This document shows positions 22,241-32,649 of a stretch of 64,000 nt of DNA, in pieces. The notes beneath the pieces were generated by a model. That model saw only the letters and a list, made by a program, of their open reading frames with translations. It made no database searches and was not told where the DNA came from. This DNA is from Apoderus coryli (Eukaryota; Arthropoda; Insecta; Coleoptera; Attelabidae), in NCBI GenBank assembly GCA_911728435.2, contig OU452200.1, positions 35,417,715-35,481,714 on the forward strand, in the 5' to 3' direction. Positions within the stretch are counted from its first letter, which is position 1. Each line of letters begins with the position of its first letter. The translations under genes and the position numbers were made by a program.

Positions 22241-22879
22241 GTTGAATGACATAATATCTGTTTCTGTTGAACAGAGAGGTGCATATACAGAAAAGGGGAA
22301 AAACCTCGTCCTCTTACCAATTTCTGAATATTTATCAACGCACAAGAGCTTAGGCCTAATTAGTATAAAAGCTTAGTCATATTACCTATTCATGTGAGTT
22401 AATTAAGTTAGTTAGTAGTTAAAATTTCAACTGTGTAAAACCGATTCCAAACTTACTTAATTTTTACATAGTAGTGAGTGAGTAAACAACTTGTTAAAAT
22501 TCAACATTGAATCTGAAATAAAATTCGCAGATGCGATTATGCAAATACGAGTTTTGATTGAAATGGTAATACCATATTCCACTAACTCTAATCTATGCAG
22601 ACGCTTTATTGGTCACGCGTCATTCAGACACGATGGCAGTCAGGTAGGTATTACATAAATACCCATACGTGTAGTTTGTGGGAAATTAACAACGATATTA
22701 TGAAATAATTCTAGTCTAGTTGATGAACTGTTGCTCTAAAATGTTTGTGTTGTGGTACTTCCGATTATGTATCTAAATAGGCCTGTACTTGGTTATTTCA
22801 AGTAGAACACCCCAACATTTTTGGATTCTACGTAAAATTCTAGACAGACTTTGTGTATCATGTCTATACGTTTTTGACA

Positions 22880-25140
22880 TGTATAAGTTTTCATGTCAAA
22901 AATTACGTTTGCAAGCTCTAATTTAGTTAGGTATCAATTTTCCCTATAAAAAACCTTATTTTTATTTGAAGTTGTCCTTGTTGAAAAGGATGTTATAAGA
23001 AATATTGGATAATGGCTTGATAATTACTCATAGAAGTTGTTCAAAATATATAATAGATTAAAATTGCAATTGACAAAACCGTCAAAACTCAATTTTTAGC
23101 TCTCCATATCATATATGGAGACTATTAGTTTCATGAAAATTTTTTTTTTTTTGTTTCACCGGAAATACTTATTTTTGGCCATTTTATACATAAATAAGTA
23201 GTTTTAAAAAAATGTCTGTCTGTCTGTATGCACGAAAACGCAAAATCCACTTAACAGATTTTAACCAAATTTGGTACAAAAATACTCTATTGGACATGGC
23301 AAGGAGCTGATTAGATTTTGGGAAACATTGAGCGTAGGCAAAGAGTGTAAAAGAGGGTTCACAAATTAAAAAAAATCATAGTTCTTAAACTTATCCGAAA
23401 TACTGCATAATTTTTTACGCATTTAATTAACTATAACCTAAAATATTGAACATAAAATATTAAACCACATTGGCGTTCGAAAATAGTGTAAAATGGGGTA
23501 AAAAAGATTTAAAAAAAACGTATTTCTTAAACATAGCAGAAATATTAACTAATAATTTATATCTTTGATAGAATATAACCTATAAAATATGTCATAAATA
23601 AGTCACTTTCATAGGCGTTCGTAAATAGTGGAAAAATAGGGTCAAAAACGAAAAAAAAAATGTTTCCCAAATATACCAGAAAAATTGGCTAATTATATAT
23701 AGCTTTGATATTATATGATAACCTACAAAATGCAGCGTAAAATTTTTATTTACATAGGCGTTCGTAAATAGTAGCAAAGGAGGTAAAATTAAAAAAGTAA
23801 TTAAAATGTAAAATTTTTTATATTTAAGTAATTGAATTGGTGTTAAAAATACACGACAAAAATTAACGTACCATAGGCGTCCGTGAAAATTCTATAAAAG
23901 AAGAGTCCGTGATAACTCACAAACCACTTAACGGATTTTAACCACATTTGGTACGAAAATACTACAGGATATTTATAGGTGGTGATTAACATTGAGCGTA
24001 GGCAAAAGGTTTAAAAAAGGATTCCAAAATTAAAAAAATCATAGTTCTTAAACTTATCCGAAATATTGAATAATTTTTTGTGCGTTCAATTAAATATAAC
24101 CTAAAATATTGAACCTAAACAATTAGACCACATTGACATACGAATAAAGTGTAAAATGGTGTAAAAAGGTTCGAAAAAAACGTACTTCTTAAATATAGCA
24201 GAAATATTGACTAGTTATTTATAGCTTTGATAGAATATAACCTATAAAATGTGTTATAAATAACTTGTTTTCATAGGCGTTCGCATAGGGGTCAAAATAA
24301 AAAAATATATACTTCCTAAGCTTATTCGAAATACGGAATGATTTATCATAGTTGTAATAGAATATAACCTAAAAATGTTACATACATGAACTGGTTCACA
24401 CAGGCATTCGAAAATAGAGCAAAAAAAGGTCAAAAACGAAAAAACAATTCCAAATATAACAGAAAAATTGGCTAATTATATGTATATAGCTTTGATATAA
24501 GATAACGTACAACATGCAACATAACAATTTTGTTTACATAGGTATTCGTAAATAGTAGAAAAAAGGGCAAAATAAAGTTTATAATAAAAAAAATCAACTA
24601 TTTTGCGTACAAGAACATGGCGTAGAAGATCTGAAATATAAAATTAAAAATATAAAATATAAAATTAAAAAAAAATATATATAAATTTTAGATAAATGAC
24701 AAAAAGGTCATAAAATTATTAGTTTTACACTTAAATATGGAGAGCTATTCGTGCCTCGAGGGCAACAGTTTATTTCAAATAGAAACTCAACTTTATGACT
24801 TTATTTTAGCAATATCTAAAAATAAGAGCAACTTCTTTAAAAGATGTAATAGGATATGCAGTAAATTACAACGTTATACTTTATGTTGTCTTTATTTTTA
24901 TTGCTAAATATCAAATTCGGAGGTTACAATTTGAAAAAATTGAGTTTTCACAATTTTTTTGGGGACTGCAACCTAAAATACTTAAATAAGGATATCTTAG
25001 AGGAAAAATTGATAATTATCTTAGAACCTGCAAACGTAACTTTTGACATAAAAACTTTTTAGTCGAATTGTACAATTCCAGATTTTTAAGATTTTCCAAC
25101 GACTATTTCGCCGCAGTTCATGTGGGACACCCTGTATACC
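22880..25140. mobile_element. Large diverged-TIR element with internal minisatellite
   Basis: The left arm (about 22890-23130) and right arm (about 24725-25070) are diverged inverted repeats. Shared blocks include GTTTTxATGTCAAAAxTTACG, GTATCAATTTTxCC, AAAACTCAATTTTT and AGCTCTCCATAT. The right end finishes GGGACACCCTGTATA, the ACAGGGTGTCCC-type terminus common in insect DNA elements. The interior is made of the repeat at 23215-24600. No transposase is present, so it would be non-autonomous. Confidence 0.6.
23215..24600. repeat. Two ~690-bp tandem copies made of ~140-bp subunits
   Basis: Copy 1 (about 23235-23915) and copy 2 (about 23915-24600) both start with CCACTTAACxGATTTTAACC and share TTGAGCGTAGGCAAA. 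Inside, a word of the type CATAGGCGTTCGTAAATAG recurs eight times (about 23471, 23610, 23754, 23872, 24130, 24273, 24401, 24538), mostly 118-144 bases apart. Most copies are followed by a purine-rich run. Confidence 0.8.
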
Positions 25141-25197
25141 TGACTCAATACTTACTGTGGTATAGGTGAATAGTCATTTCCAGCGAAATATCCTTAC

Positions 25198-25424
25198 ACT
25201 TGATCAACAGGTGTTTCGTTGTTATCACCAGCCGCCACAGTGATGTAACAGTGCACGGGACCGCTATTTCTATTTCCGTAACTTTCGAATACGTCCTGAG
25301 AAGACCGTTTAGCACTACTGCCACCAGGTAGATAATACACCAGACATGTGACGCCGATGAGGAACAGAAAAAACACAAACACAATGTCGAACATTATTAG
25401 AGAATTCCACGTGAGAAAACGCAT
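25198..25424 (-). CDS. Possible first coding exon of a small membrane protein
   Basis: An ATG at 25424 opens about 75 codons. Residues 9-31 form one clear hydrophobic segment (SLIMFDIVFVFFLFLIGVTC), followed by a polar, Gly/Ser/Asn-rich stretch (GGSSAKRSSQDVFESYGNRN). The frame meets a stop almost at once unless spliced at CAAGT|GTAAGG (GT at 25197-25196), a good donor that leaves phase 2. An alternative donor, GTAAGT at 25155-25150, would use another frame. I do not recognise the protein. It could be a type II or signal-anchored protein. No second exon was found. Confidence 0.35.
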
Positions 25425-26072
25425 ATCACCACTCTTTTCTTTTATTGTTATTAATAATTGAGTAAATGGTTAATTATCTAGTTCTTTGGTATTTGGATGA
25501 CAGATACGTCATAGCAAAAACTCAATAAGTACCTACGTTAAAAATTATAACAATGAAATTAACGGTAGGACAATTATTTATTTTAAATTTAGCACAAATT
25601 TATGAACGGTCGCGACTTATTAATTAATACAACTCCCGAGCAAAATGAAAACTAGCTACTAATCGATTTATACTCCGCTAACATTTCTTCAATCTTAAAA
25701 TATGTATATTATGCTGTTTCAATCCCGAGTTTACTTACCTATCTGCAAGTTAAAATGCTGCTTGTGTTTCCAATTAAATTCAATTCTTTCTAGCAATAAA
25801 ATCAGTCGGTTCAAAAAATAAAATTGTAGTTAGGTATGTGTTCGGCAACAACGAAATTAAATTGTTGCAATTTCTGGAATATCGAAATTTGTTTCGATAT
25901 TACAATATTATGTGACCCATTTCATCTTAAATTATCCTGATTGTAAGGTAAGCTACATTTTGAAAGTTTAATTTTATAACATTACACTAGGTAGAAAAAT
26001 TCTAAGCCATGAAGTATGTGGTATGTGATCTGGCTACGTTAGAGGTTGTTCTCCCTTTGTTTCGGTCTACAG

Positions 26073-26661
26073 CAGTGGTCGCCAACCCGTCGATCGCGAG
26101 CCCCTGGTAGCTCGCGAAGAGATTTCTGGTACGTAGCTCCCAACATATCTATCTACATGCCAAACGACATGCGGAGGATTCCTCATTAAGGATAGTTTCT
26201 TAGGTCTTGATTAGGTCCTGTATGATAGCGTCCTATACCAAACCAAGGCCCCAAAAAATTGAAATCTGGTTCCCTAATAATGGGGTCGTGATATTTACGC
26301 AGGACAATGATAAGTATTATGAGGGGCTATTTCCATGCCAAACGCCATGCTGCGGAACGGTCATTAAGGATAGTTTCTTAGGTCTTGTATGATAGCGTCC
26401 TATACCAAACAAAGGCCCCAAAAAATTGAAATCTGTTTTCCTACTGGGGTCGTGAAATTTACGCAGGACAATGATATTATAAAGGGATATTTTCATGCCA
26501 AACGACATTAAGGATAATTTCTTAGGTCTTGATTAGGTCCTGTATGATAGCGTCCTATACCATACCAAAAACACTGTACATTCAAAAAAAAAAAAGGAGC
26601 TCACTGTACATTCTACAATTACCGAAGGTGCTCAATACATTCAGAAGGTTGGCGACCACTG
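26073..26661. mobile_element. hAT-type miniature element with 8-bp target duplication
   Basis: The 15-base TIRs CAGTGGTCGCCAACC (26073-26087) and GGTTGGCGACCACTG (26647-26661) are perfect. Both are flanked by the same 8-base target duplication GTCTACAG (26065-26072 and 26662-26669). TIR sequence and duplication length are those of hAT elements. The first 50 bases include the GATCGCGAG...CTCGCGAA inverted word seen in many hAT ends. There is no transposase; the interior is repeats. Confidence 0.93.
26188..26575. repeat. Internal direct repeats of the hAT element
   Basis: A unit beginning AAGGATAGTTTCTTAGGTCT starts at 26188, 26366 and, shortened, 26510. Each contains TATGATAGCGTCCTATACC; the first two also contain GGCCCCAAAAAATTGAAATC and TTACGCAGGACAATGATA. 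Spacing is 178 then 144 bases. Confidence 0.9.
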
Positions 26662-26773
26662 GTCTACAGGCAGATAATCTCTGCTACAGGTATAAATTAA
26701 TAATACAGGAAATTAAACGTCGTCTACTCCACCAAATTCTTTATATATATGTTCAAAACAGAACACTATAAGG

Positions 26774-26815
26774 GTCATACATGTTTCGAGACTTAAAGTC
26801 TCATCATCAGTGACT
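26774..26815 (-). ncRNA. PLE-type hammerhead motif, core intact
   Basis: Minus strand: stem I GTCA (26814-26811) pairs with TGAC (26777-26774). The order is CTGATGA (26810-26804), extra T, stem II GAGACTT/AAGTCTC, GAAAC, AT, and cleavage triplet GTA (26780-26778). All core bases are present. Stem III is only AC/GT around a 2-base loop. Confidence 0.75.
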
Positions 26816-27786
26816 TAATATAAGAAAACCGTCGAATTAAACATCTATATAATCTAAAACAGACTTATGCTAATGAGATATACTATTCTTGAATGTAGAA
26901 GGTTTGTTAATCTTACCATTTCGTAGGAAAAAAATTTACTTATAATTATTAACACTACGACTAAACACTTAATTTGTATCAAATGTTTTCATCATTGAGA
27001 TGTATTGATGTACCTAATGGTTTCTTCTTATTTATCATATTAAATTGATTATAAATTATATGACCCTTATAGTGTTCTGATTTGAACATATACAGGGTTT
27101 CCGGAAAAAAGAGGTCAATCCGTTAACCACAGATTCCGTGAGCAAAAATAATATGAGTTTTAAGATGTCATTTTTCATTTTAACCCTCCATGTTCGATAT
27201 ACAGGGCGTCAAAGTTGAAAATTTAAAACCAATATTTTTAAATAATTCTAGTATTTATTGAGATATGGGATTCAAGTTTAGTGTGTTGCTTCAGTATAAA
27301 AAACTACTTCTTTCCAAAAAAGAACACAAAAAAAATTATCTAAATAGACGAAATACGGGATGTTCAGTAGCCATTGACCCCCCAAGTTTTTATTACCTAC
27401 GCCAATGACTTTTAAACTAAGTATTGGCTCTTGTTGTCTACGCGGCTCACGGTATTTTCACTACTAAATCAACCATATTTAACTCAAATTTCCATTACCG
27501 TGCATCAAATTAAGTACAGTTTTCGAAAAGTTAATTAAACTAAACACTACGAACACGAAATGGTTTATTATTTTTAACTTAATTTGAAATATTAATTATT
27601 TAAACATATTATTTTAAAAACATGAAAAATTAACTAAATAAATATTAGAAAAACTACCAGTCCAAAGAAATTGCTCGATATGACCCCCATTTTTCAATGC
27701 ATATGCGAGCTCTGTTTAGTAAAGAAAATCTTAGTCTTTGAAAAATATGAGGCTTCAACCTAAAGTCTTCCCCAGCTTGTAAGATT

Positions 27787-27955
27787 CTATCTATTACATA
27801 AATGATTTTCACTCAAAATCGGAACCTTATAAACAAAATCTTTCATACAACCCCAGACTGAATAGTCCAAGGGAGTAAGATCTGGGGATCGGGGTGGCCA
27901 TTTAACAGGAGCATCTTCGCCTCGCCCAAACCAGCGTTGGGGAAAGTTTTCATGT
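27787..27955 (-). pseudogene. mariner transposase C-terminal fragment
   Basis: The minus-strand frame reads FPQRWFGRGEDAPVKWPPRS, then PDLTPLDYSVWGCMKDFVY, matching the third-Asp region and tail of mariner-type transposases (WPPRSPDLTPLDFFLWG). It begins exactly where the (TTA)n tail of the LINE ends at 27955, so the LINE inserted in the coding region. The N-terminal part is not found on the far side, where only about 170 bases remain before the right TIR. The transposase was therefore already deleted, or lost sequence during insertion. Confidence 0.85.
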
Positions 27956-28252
27956 AATAATAATAATAATAAACGGACTTTATTTTCAACTCGGCGAAGA
28001 TCAGCAAAGGCTGTTTGCTTAACCGAGCATATATACACGAATTAAATACAATAGGTACTTACACTACACTATCTAAATAAACAAATTTGAGTTCTCACAA
28101 AGAAAAAAAAAATATATATATTAAAAGGAAACCAAAAAGAAAACGAAATATCATGACAACAATATATCATTAGCAATAATTTTCAACAACAATAATCAAA
28201 CAAACATTCATGTAACACATAAATGCAAAAACAGGTAGGGTGAGACAGAGCA

Positions 28253-31054
28253 TCAGCCATTGTTCAAAAGGTACTCTTTATAATTATTTTTAAAGCTATA
28301 GGTTGACAGCAATTTCATTTCTGCAGGTATTTTATTATACAAATGAGAAGCAACATAGGAGAACGAACGTTCAAATAAAGCAGATCTATGTTTTGGTATG
28401 CTGAGGAGGTGGCGGTATCGCGTATCTCTATCATGCACAATATGTCTGTGACATAGTTTCTCTCTCAGGTATGACGGAGCCCCAGATTTCATAATTTTAT
28501 GAATCAAACATGCCATATGTAACTCTCTACGCTTTTTCATAGTCAACCATTTTAACTCCGTAAGTCGTTCGCTAATGTGATCTCTCAGTCTCAGGCCAAA
28601 AATAAAACGTACACAAGAGTTCTGAATTTTCTGAATTTTATATTGATATTGTACATCCAAACAGGGACCGTAAACCACATCGCAATAATTACAATGGCTC
28701 AAGACCAGGGTTTCGCATAATTTTTGTTTCATATGTCTACTTAAAACATACCTACTTCTATATAAATTTCGCAAAGACATATAGGCTCTCTGGACAATCT
28801 TACTAACTTGCGTTTTAAACCGCAGGCTATTTTCAAATATTACTCCCAAGTTCCTGACCTCTGTTTTAGTAGATATCATACTCTGATCTATTTTAATATT
28901 CAAGTTGTTTTCATGACCAAAATATATAACATTCGACTTTAAAGGATTTAGTTTTAAACCATTACTAATGCAGTATGTTTGAATTCGATTAAGAGTATCA
29001 TTTATTTTGTTTTCTACATTATGAGAGTTATTTTTATTAAAAGAAACATAAACTTGGGTGTCATCCGCATATTGATGTATATAACATGAATTAAGACAAT
29101 CTAAAATATCTGTGGTAAAAATAACAAAAAACAAAGGACCCAGAATAGATCCCTGTGGCACGCCCCTGGTCAGATGAAGCGACTCAGATTTTTCCCTATC
29201 TATCATAACTTCTTGGGTACGATCGGACAGATAACTACGCGCGAAATTTATTGTTGCTTCGTCAAACCCATAATAGTGTAATTTTGCACAAAATAACTTA
29301 TGATCGATTGTGTCGAAAGCCTTGCTCAAATCCAGAAGTACTAGCGCACACGTGTCTCCGCCATCCATAGCTTTTATTATGTCATCCAGTACCCTTAGTA
29401 AGGCAGTAGCAGTACTCAGGCCCTTACGAAATCCTGACTGAAAATTGGAAAAAAGATTATTATCATTCAAATATCGAATCACTTGTTTGTAAATAATTTT
29501 CTCGAATATTTTTGAGAAGACTGGTAATAAACTAATCGGTCGCAAATCTGATATTTCCTGTACAATAGTTGTCTTGGGTCTTGGTAATACTACGGCATTT
29601 TTCCACTTAATAGGGAAGTAACTTTGACTAATACATTCATTGAAGATGTGTGTCATTAGGGGTGTAATTGTGGGATGACATATCTTAACCATATCAAGCG
29701 TGAGATCGTCCGCACCAGCAGCCCCAGACCTCAACTCAGCCATACTCGAGAGAACATCATCATCGGTCACAAAAGATAGGTGAAAAGTAGCTTCACATCT
29801 GATATTGTCCATATAAAAATCCGCAGTTGCATCTTGAACAGGGGGAGCCATATTCAAAACTGAATCTATAAAATAATCATTAATCTTATTCGCATCTTTA
29901 AGATTCTCAGGTAAGTCATTAATAGTTTTTCTTTTACTTTTGTAAACATTTAATTGATCCAGAGCCACCCATACATCCCTACTTTTTTTTGTTCTATTTA
30001 TAAATTCAATATATGCCTTTTTTTCTGCTCTTACAGCCGTAGTAAAGAGGTTGCGCATTTCTTTATATGCTCCCCAATCCCTCGGATCCCTAGTTCTTTT
30101 GTACTTCGAAAACAATTTATTTCGCTCACGTTTCATGATTCTCAGAACATCAGTAAACCAGGGTGACTTAGGTTTAGTAACGCGAGCCACACGCAAAGGG
30201 GCATGAGAGTCAAAGAGCGACAACACATTTGTCGTCAACAAGTCAACTTTATCGTCGATGCTATTAACATTAAAAACTTCAAACCAATTGCAGTTTTGCA
30301 AGTCAGAGCGAAAGCGCACCATATCTACATGCCTAAAATCCCTATATTGAATATATTTAGATTCAGCCCTGACGTGCACTAATTTGAGTTCACATAAAAT
30401 TAATTGATGGTCGGTAATATCATGCATGCCTACATGGCGCACCTCACCCAAGAGCAAGTCCCTGCTTGTCACAGCTACAATATCAAGTAAACTGCTAGAC
30501 TGTGGACATATTCTTGTGGGCTCCGTCACAACCTGATGTAAGCCAAATAGAGTAAGAAAATTGTCAAACATCTGAGTAGCATTATTATTTGTTAATAAGT
30601 TAATATTCAGATCACCCAGGAGCAAAACATCGTCCACCAGCGGAAGGACATTCATAATTGACGATTCAAGGCTATTTAAAGCATCTAAGACACTCCTCGA
30701 CGGGGGACGATACAATACTCCAAGGCCCAATGATGTTTTATCAATCCTTATTGACAGCCAAATCTGTTCCAAACAGTCTGCCTGTACTTCATTTTCAAGC
30801 GCACTTACCCTTAAATTCTGCCTGACAAAGACCCCGACACCACCCCCACGAGCACCTCGGTCCAATCTATAAAAATTGTATCCCCCTATTCCAACCTGAT
30901 CGTTTAATATATTGCTTGTTAGCCATGTCTCCGTCACACCCAAAATATCCAAATTTAAGCTCTGCAATAAATTCATTATATTATCTATACTAGGTAGAAG
31001 AGAACGTATGTTCACATGTGCAACCCTAAGGTTTTTACCAATATTATTTGCCAT
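28253..31054 (-). CDS. LINE ORF2: endonuclease and reverse transcriptase, 933 aa
   Basis: Residues 1-225 form an APE-type endonuclease that nicks target DNA. Visible motifs are N15 in HVNIRSL, E42 in TETWL, YRPPS near 115, GDLNIN at 147-152 and D215-H216 in ITDHQ. The reverse transcriptase spans about 440-720: LRPISLLPVFSKI (504-516), SGFRKGLSTAT (540-550), LLDLSKAFDTIDH (573-585), GVPQGSILGP (631-640) and the catalytic YADD (662-665). The C-terminal 200 residues contain the usual 'NCYDVVYGPCLD' and 'FIFGLRLRDHI' type words. There is no RNase H. Together with the PHD-bearing ORF1 this suggests a CR1-superfamily element. All catalytic residues I can check are present, so activity is plausible. 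Confidence 0.95.
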   Translation of the reverse strand: MANNIGKNLRVAHVNIRSLLPSIDNIMNLLQSLNLDILGVTETWLTSNILNDQVGIGGYNFYRLDRGARGGGVGVFVRQNLRVSALENEVQADCLEQIWLSIRIDKTSLGLGVLYRPPSRSVLDALNSLESSIMNVLPLVDDVLLLGDLNINLLTNNNATQMFDNFLTLFGLHQVVTEPTRICPQSSSLLDIVAVTSRDLLLGEVRHVGMHDITDHQLILCELKLVHVRAESKYIQYRDFRHVDMVRFRSDLQNCNWFEVFNVNSIDDKVDLLTTNVLSLFDSHAPLRVARVTKPKSPWFTDVLRIMKRERNKLFSKYKRTRDPRDWGAYKEMRNLFTTAVRAEKKAYIEFINRTKKSRDVWVALDQLNVYKSKRKTINDLPENLKDANKINDYFIDSVLNMAPPVQDATADFYMDNIRCEATFHLSFVTDDDVLSSMAELRSGAAGADDLTLDMVKICHPTITPLMTHIFNECISQSYFPIKWKNAVVLPRPKTTIVQEISDLRPISLLPVFSKIFEKIIYKQVIRYLNDNNLFSNFQSGFRKGLSTATALLRVLDDIIKAMDGGDTCALVLLDLSKAFDTIDHKLFCAKLHYYGFDEATINFARSYLSDRTQEVMIDREKSESLHLTRGVPQGSILGPLFFVIFTTDILDCLNSCYIHQYADDTQVYVSFNKNNSHNVENKINDTLNRIQTYCISNGLKLNPLKSNVIYFGHENNLNIKIDQSMISTKTEVRNLGVIFENSLRFKTQVSKIVQRAYMSLRNLYRSRYVLSRHMKQKLCETLVLSHCNYCDVVYGPCLDVQYQYKIQKIQNSCVRFIFGLRLRDHISERLTELKWLTMKKRRELHMACLIHKIMKSGAPSYLREKLCHRHIVHDRDTRYRHLLSIPKHRSALFERSFSYVASHLYNKIPAEMKLLSTYSFKNNYKEYLLNNG

Positions 31055-31130
31055 TAGAGAAGTTAAATTATAACGAATAACAATTCAAACAAAGTACTAA
31101 ATATTGAAAGTGATAATTTAAATCGCATGT

Positions 31131-32039
31131 TTATTCTACTTGTACATTATCACTTGCAAGTTCTTCCACCATACTTTCATTCTTGATAACCATCACCGGA
31201 TCGCCGTCTCCCTTTCGAACCAAAATCTTCCCGTTCTTATACCAGATATACTTAAATCCAGCATTCTTCAAACATTTGGCCTTTTTAAACAAGGTATACG
31301 ATGCCTTGCTCATCTCCTCGTTCACATATATTGTTGTGGCGGCATCCCCAATGTTGCAGCTCCTGGATGTTATTCTTCCTACTTTTGCCCGTGCCCTAAG
31401 TACTTCTTCCTTCTTATTTAAAGATCTTAAACTTACAATCACTTTCATACCCGCCTTAGTATGTACATGACGCACTCTCTCCACATCTTCCGGAGTTACG
31501 CCGACCTTCAAATGTTGGAAAACTTTCGAAAGCCGATCATTTGTAGCGGATTTTTCTCCCTCATTCATGACCAACCCAGTAAAACAGATATTATTCTTAA
31601 TCTGCTCATTCTCACGATCGCTGTTCGCCGCCTTTAGCGTCTTAATTTCTTGCTTCAAGATATTATTCTCCCTGTTTAAATCGGAAATCGCATCAGACAT
31701 GATCTTTGAGCGCTGTCGCTCTTCCTCGTACCTGTGGCTTATGAATTCGACTGTTTTTTTCAGATCACGCATATCCATCTGCAGCTCTCTAATCATTCTT
31801 TTCAATTCAGTGTTATCGTCCTCTCGATATGATGACGAAAACCTCTGTGACAATCTGTCCTCCGATTTGCAGCGATCACACTTCCAAGAAACTCTTTCAC
31901 TTATTATAAGTTTTGCTTGCGCGTCAGTTAATCCGCCGCAGTCATTGTGAAAAAAACCAACACACTTGCAGCACTGTAGCTTTATTTTGTTTTTGCTAAT
32001 ATTCTTTTCACAAATCCTGCACTGCTTCACTGAAGTCAT
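31131..32039 (-). CDS. LINE ORF1: PHD finger, coiled coil, RNA-binding-like domain, 302 aa
   Basis: The protein opens with a PHD-type zinc finger (residues 8-58): CRIC, CCKC, FFHNDC and WKCDRC give the C4-H-C3 order. Residues about 72-140 are rich in charged heptads (MIRELQMDMRDLKK, IMSDAISDLNRENNILKQE) and should form a coiled coil for trimerisation. From about 148 to 290 comes an RRM-like/C-terminal domain (NNICFTGLVMNEGEKS, DVERVRHVHTKAGMKVIVSL, ARAKVGRI), as in LINE-1 and CR1 ORF1 proteins that bind the element RNA. The start ATG follows a 5' UTR of about 250 bases. The frame is intact, and ORF2 begins 76 bases downstream. Confidence 0.9.
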   Translation of the reverse strand: MTSVKQCRICEKNISKNKIKLQCCKCVGFFHNDCGGLTDAQAKLIISERVSWKCDRCKSEDRLSQRFSSSYREDDNTELKRMIRELQMDMRDLKKTVEFISHRYEEERQRSKIMSDAISDLNRENNILKQEIKTLKAANSDRENEQIKNNICFTGLVMNEGEKSATNDRLSKVFQHLKVGVTPEDVERVRHVHTKAGMKVIVSLRSLNKKEEVLRARAKVGRITSRSCNIGDAATTIYVNEEMSKASYTLFKKAKCLKNAGFKYIWYKNGKILVRKGDGDPVMVIKNESMVEELASDNVQVE

Positions 32040-32649
32040 ATTGGTATCACAATATTAAAAAGTCAGTGTGGCAACACCGAAAGAGAACGCAAGTTTATCA
32101 GCACTATAGGTATAGGTACTATCACAACTATCAAAACACTCGCAAAAAACAGCAATTCGTTTATGAATGAACAAACTTCCGCAAACAACAACCCTCCCAG
32201 TGGGTTTCAAGTGAAAACAACAGTTTAGGCGCAAAACGGCACTGTTTAAGTATATGCTAGACAAAATAGCGATGTTTAAAACTTTCTAAAAACGGGTATA
32301 ATACTCAAAATACTTATTAGCTTTTTAACTTTGACAACTGTATATCGAACATGGAGGGTTAAAATGGAAAATGACACCTTAAAACTCATATTATTTTTGC
32401 TCACGGAATCTGTGGTTAACGGATTGACCTCTTTTTTCCGGAAACCCTGTATATGTTCAAATCAGAACACTATAAGGGTCATATAATTTATAATCAATTT
32501 AATATGATAAATAAGAAGAAACCATTAGGTACATCAATACACGCTTTTTCCGGACACCCTGTATATAAAGAATTTTGTGGAGTAGACGACGTTTCATTTC
32601 CTGTATATACACCACTCCTCTCTAATGGATTACTTCAACAAATAAATTA

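Larger units (their letters stand above)
27955..32290 (-). mobile_element. Full-length CR1-like LINE, both ORFs open
   Basis: The element reads on the minus strand: a 5' UTR from about 32290, ORF1 at 32039-31131, a 76-base spacer, ORF2 at 31054-28253, a 3' UTR, and a (TTA)n tail at 27972-27955. The tail abuts transposase code at 27954. Neither ORF has a stop or frameshift, so this is a young and possibly active copy. The 5' boundary is estimated from where mariner-like sequence resumes. Confidence 0.85.
27093..32449 (-). mobile_element. mariner-like element interrupted by a LINE
   Basis: The termini CAGGGTTTCCGGAAAAAAGA (27093-) and its reverse complement (to 32449) are flanked by TA on each side, as in Tc1/mariner. 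The inverted repeats run about 120-125 bases inward with few mismatches, unusually long for this group. Complementarity also continues about 88 bases outside the TA (27005-27090 with 32452-32537), because the element sits in inverted PLE sequence. The transposase remnant is at 27787-27955. Confidence 0.75.
26700..32610. mobile_element. PLE flanking-repeat pieces enclosing nested insertions
   Basis: A block starting AGGAAATTAAACGTCGTCTA at about 26700 appears reverse-complemented at 32567-32606 (GAATTTTGTGGAGTAGACGA). The neighbouring word GAACACTATAAGGGTCAT occurs at 26761 (+), 27059 (-) and 32465 (+). The block holds a hammerhead motif at 26774-26815. The pieces look like inverted long flanking repeats of a PLE whose coding part is lost. 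The mariner at 27093-32449 inserted inside and was itself hit by a LINE. Confidence 0.55.

Noticed and set aside
23235..24600. CRISPR-like array from the repeated GGCGTTCG word
   Set aside because: Spacing and inter-repeat sequence are themselves repeated, as in satellites. No cas genes and clear eukaryotic context.
31140..31950. Plus-strand open frames of 90-127 codons opposite LINE ORF1
   Set aside because: They are antisense to a frame with clear PHD and coiled-coil motifs, and themselves show no domain or start context.
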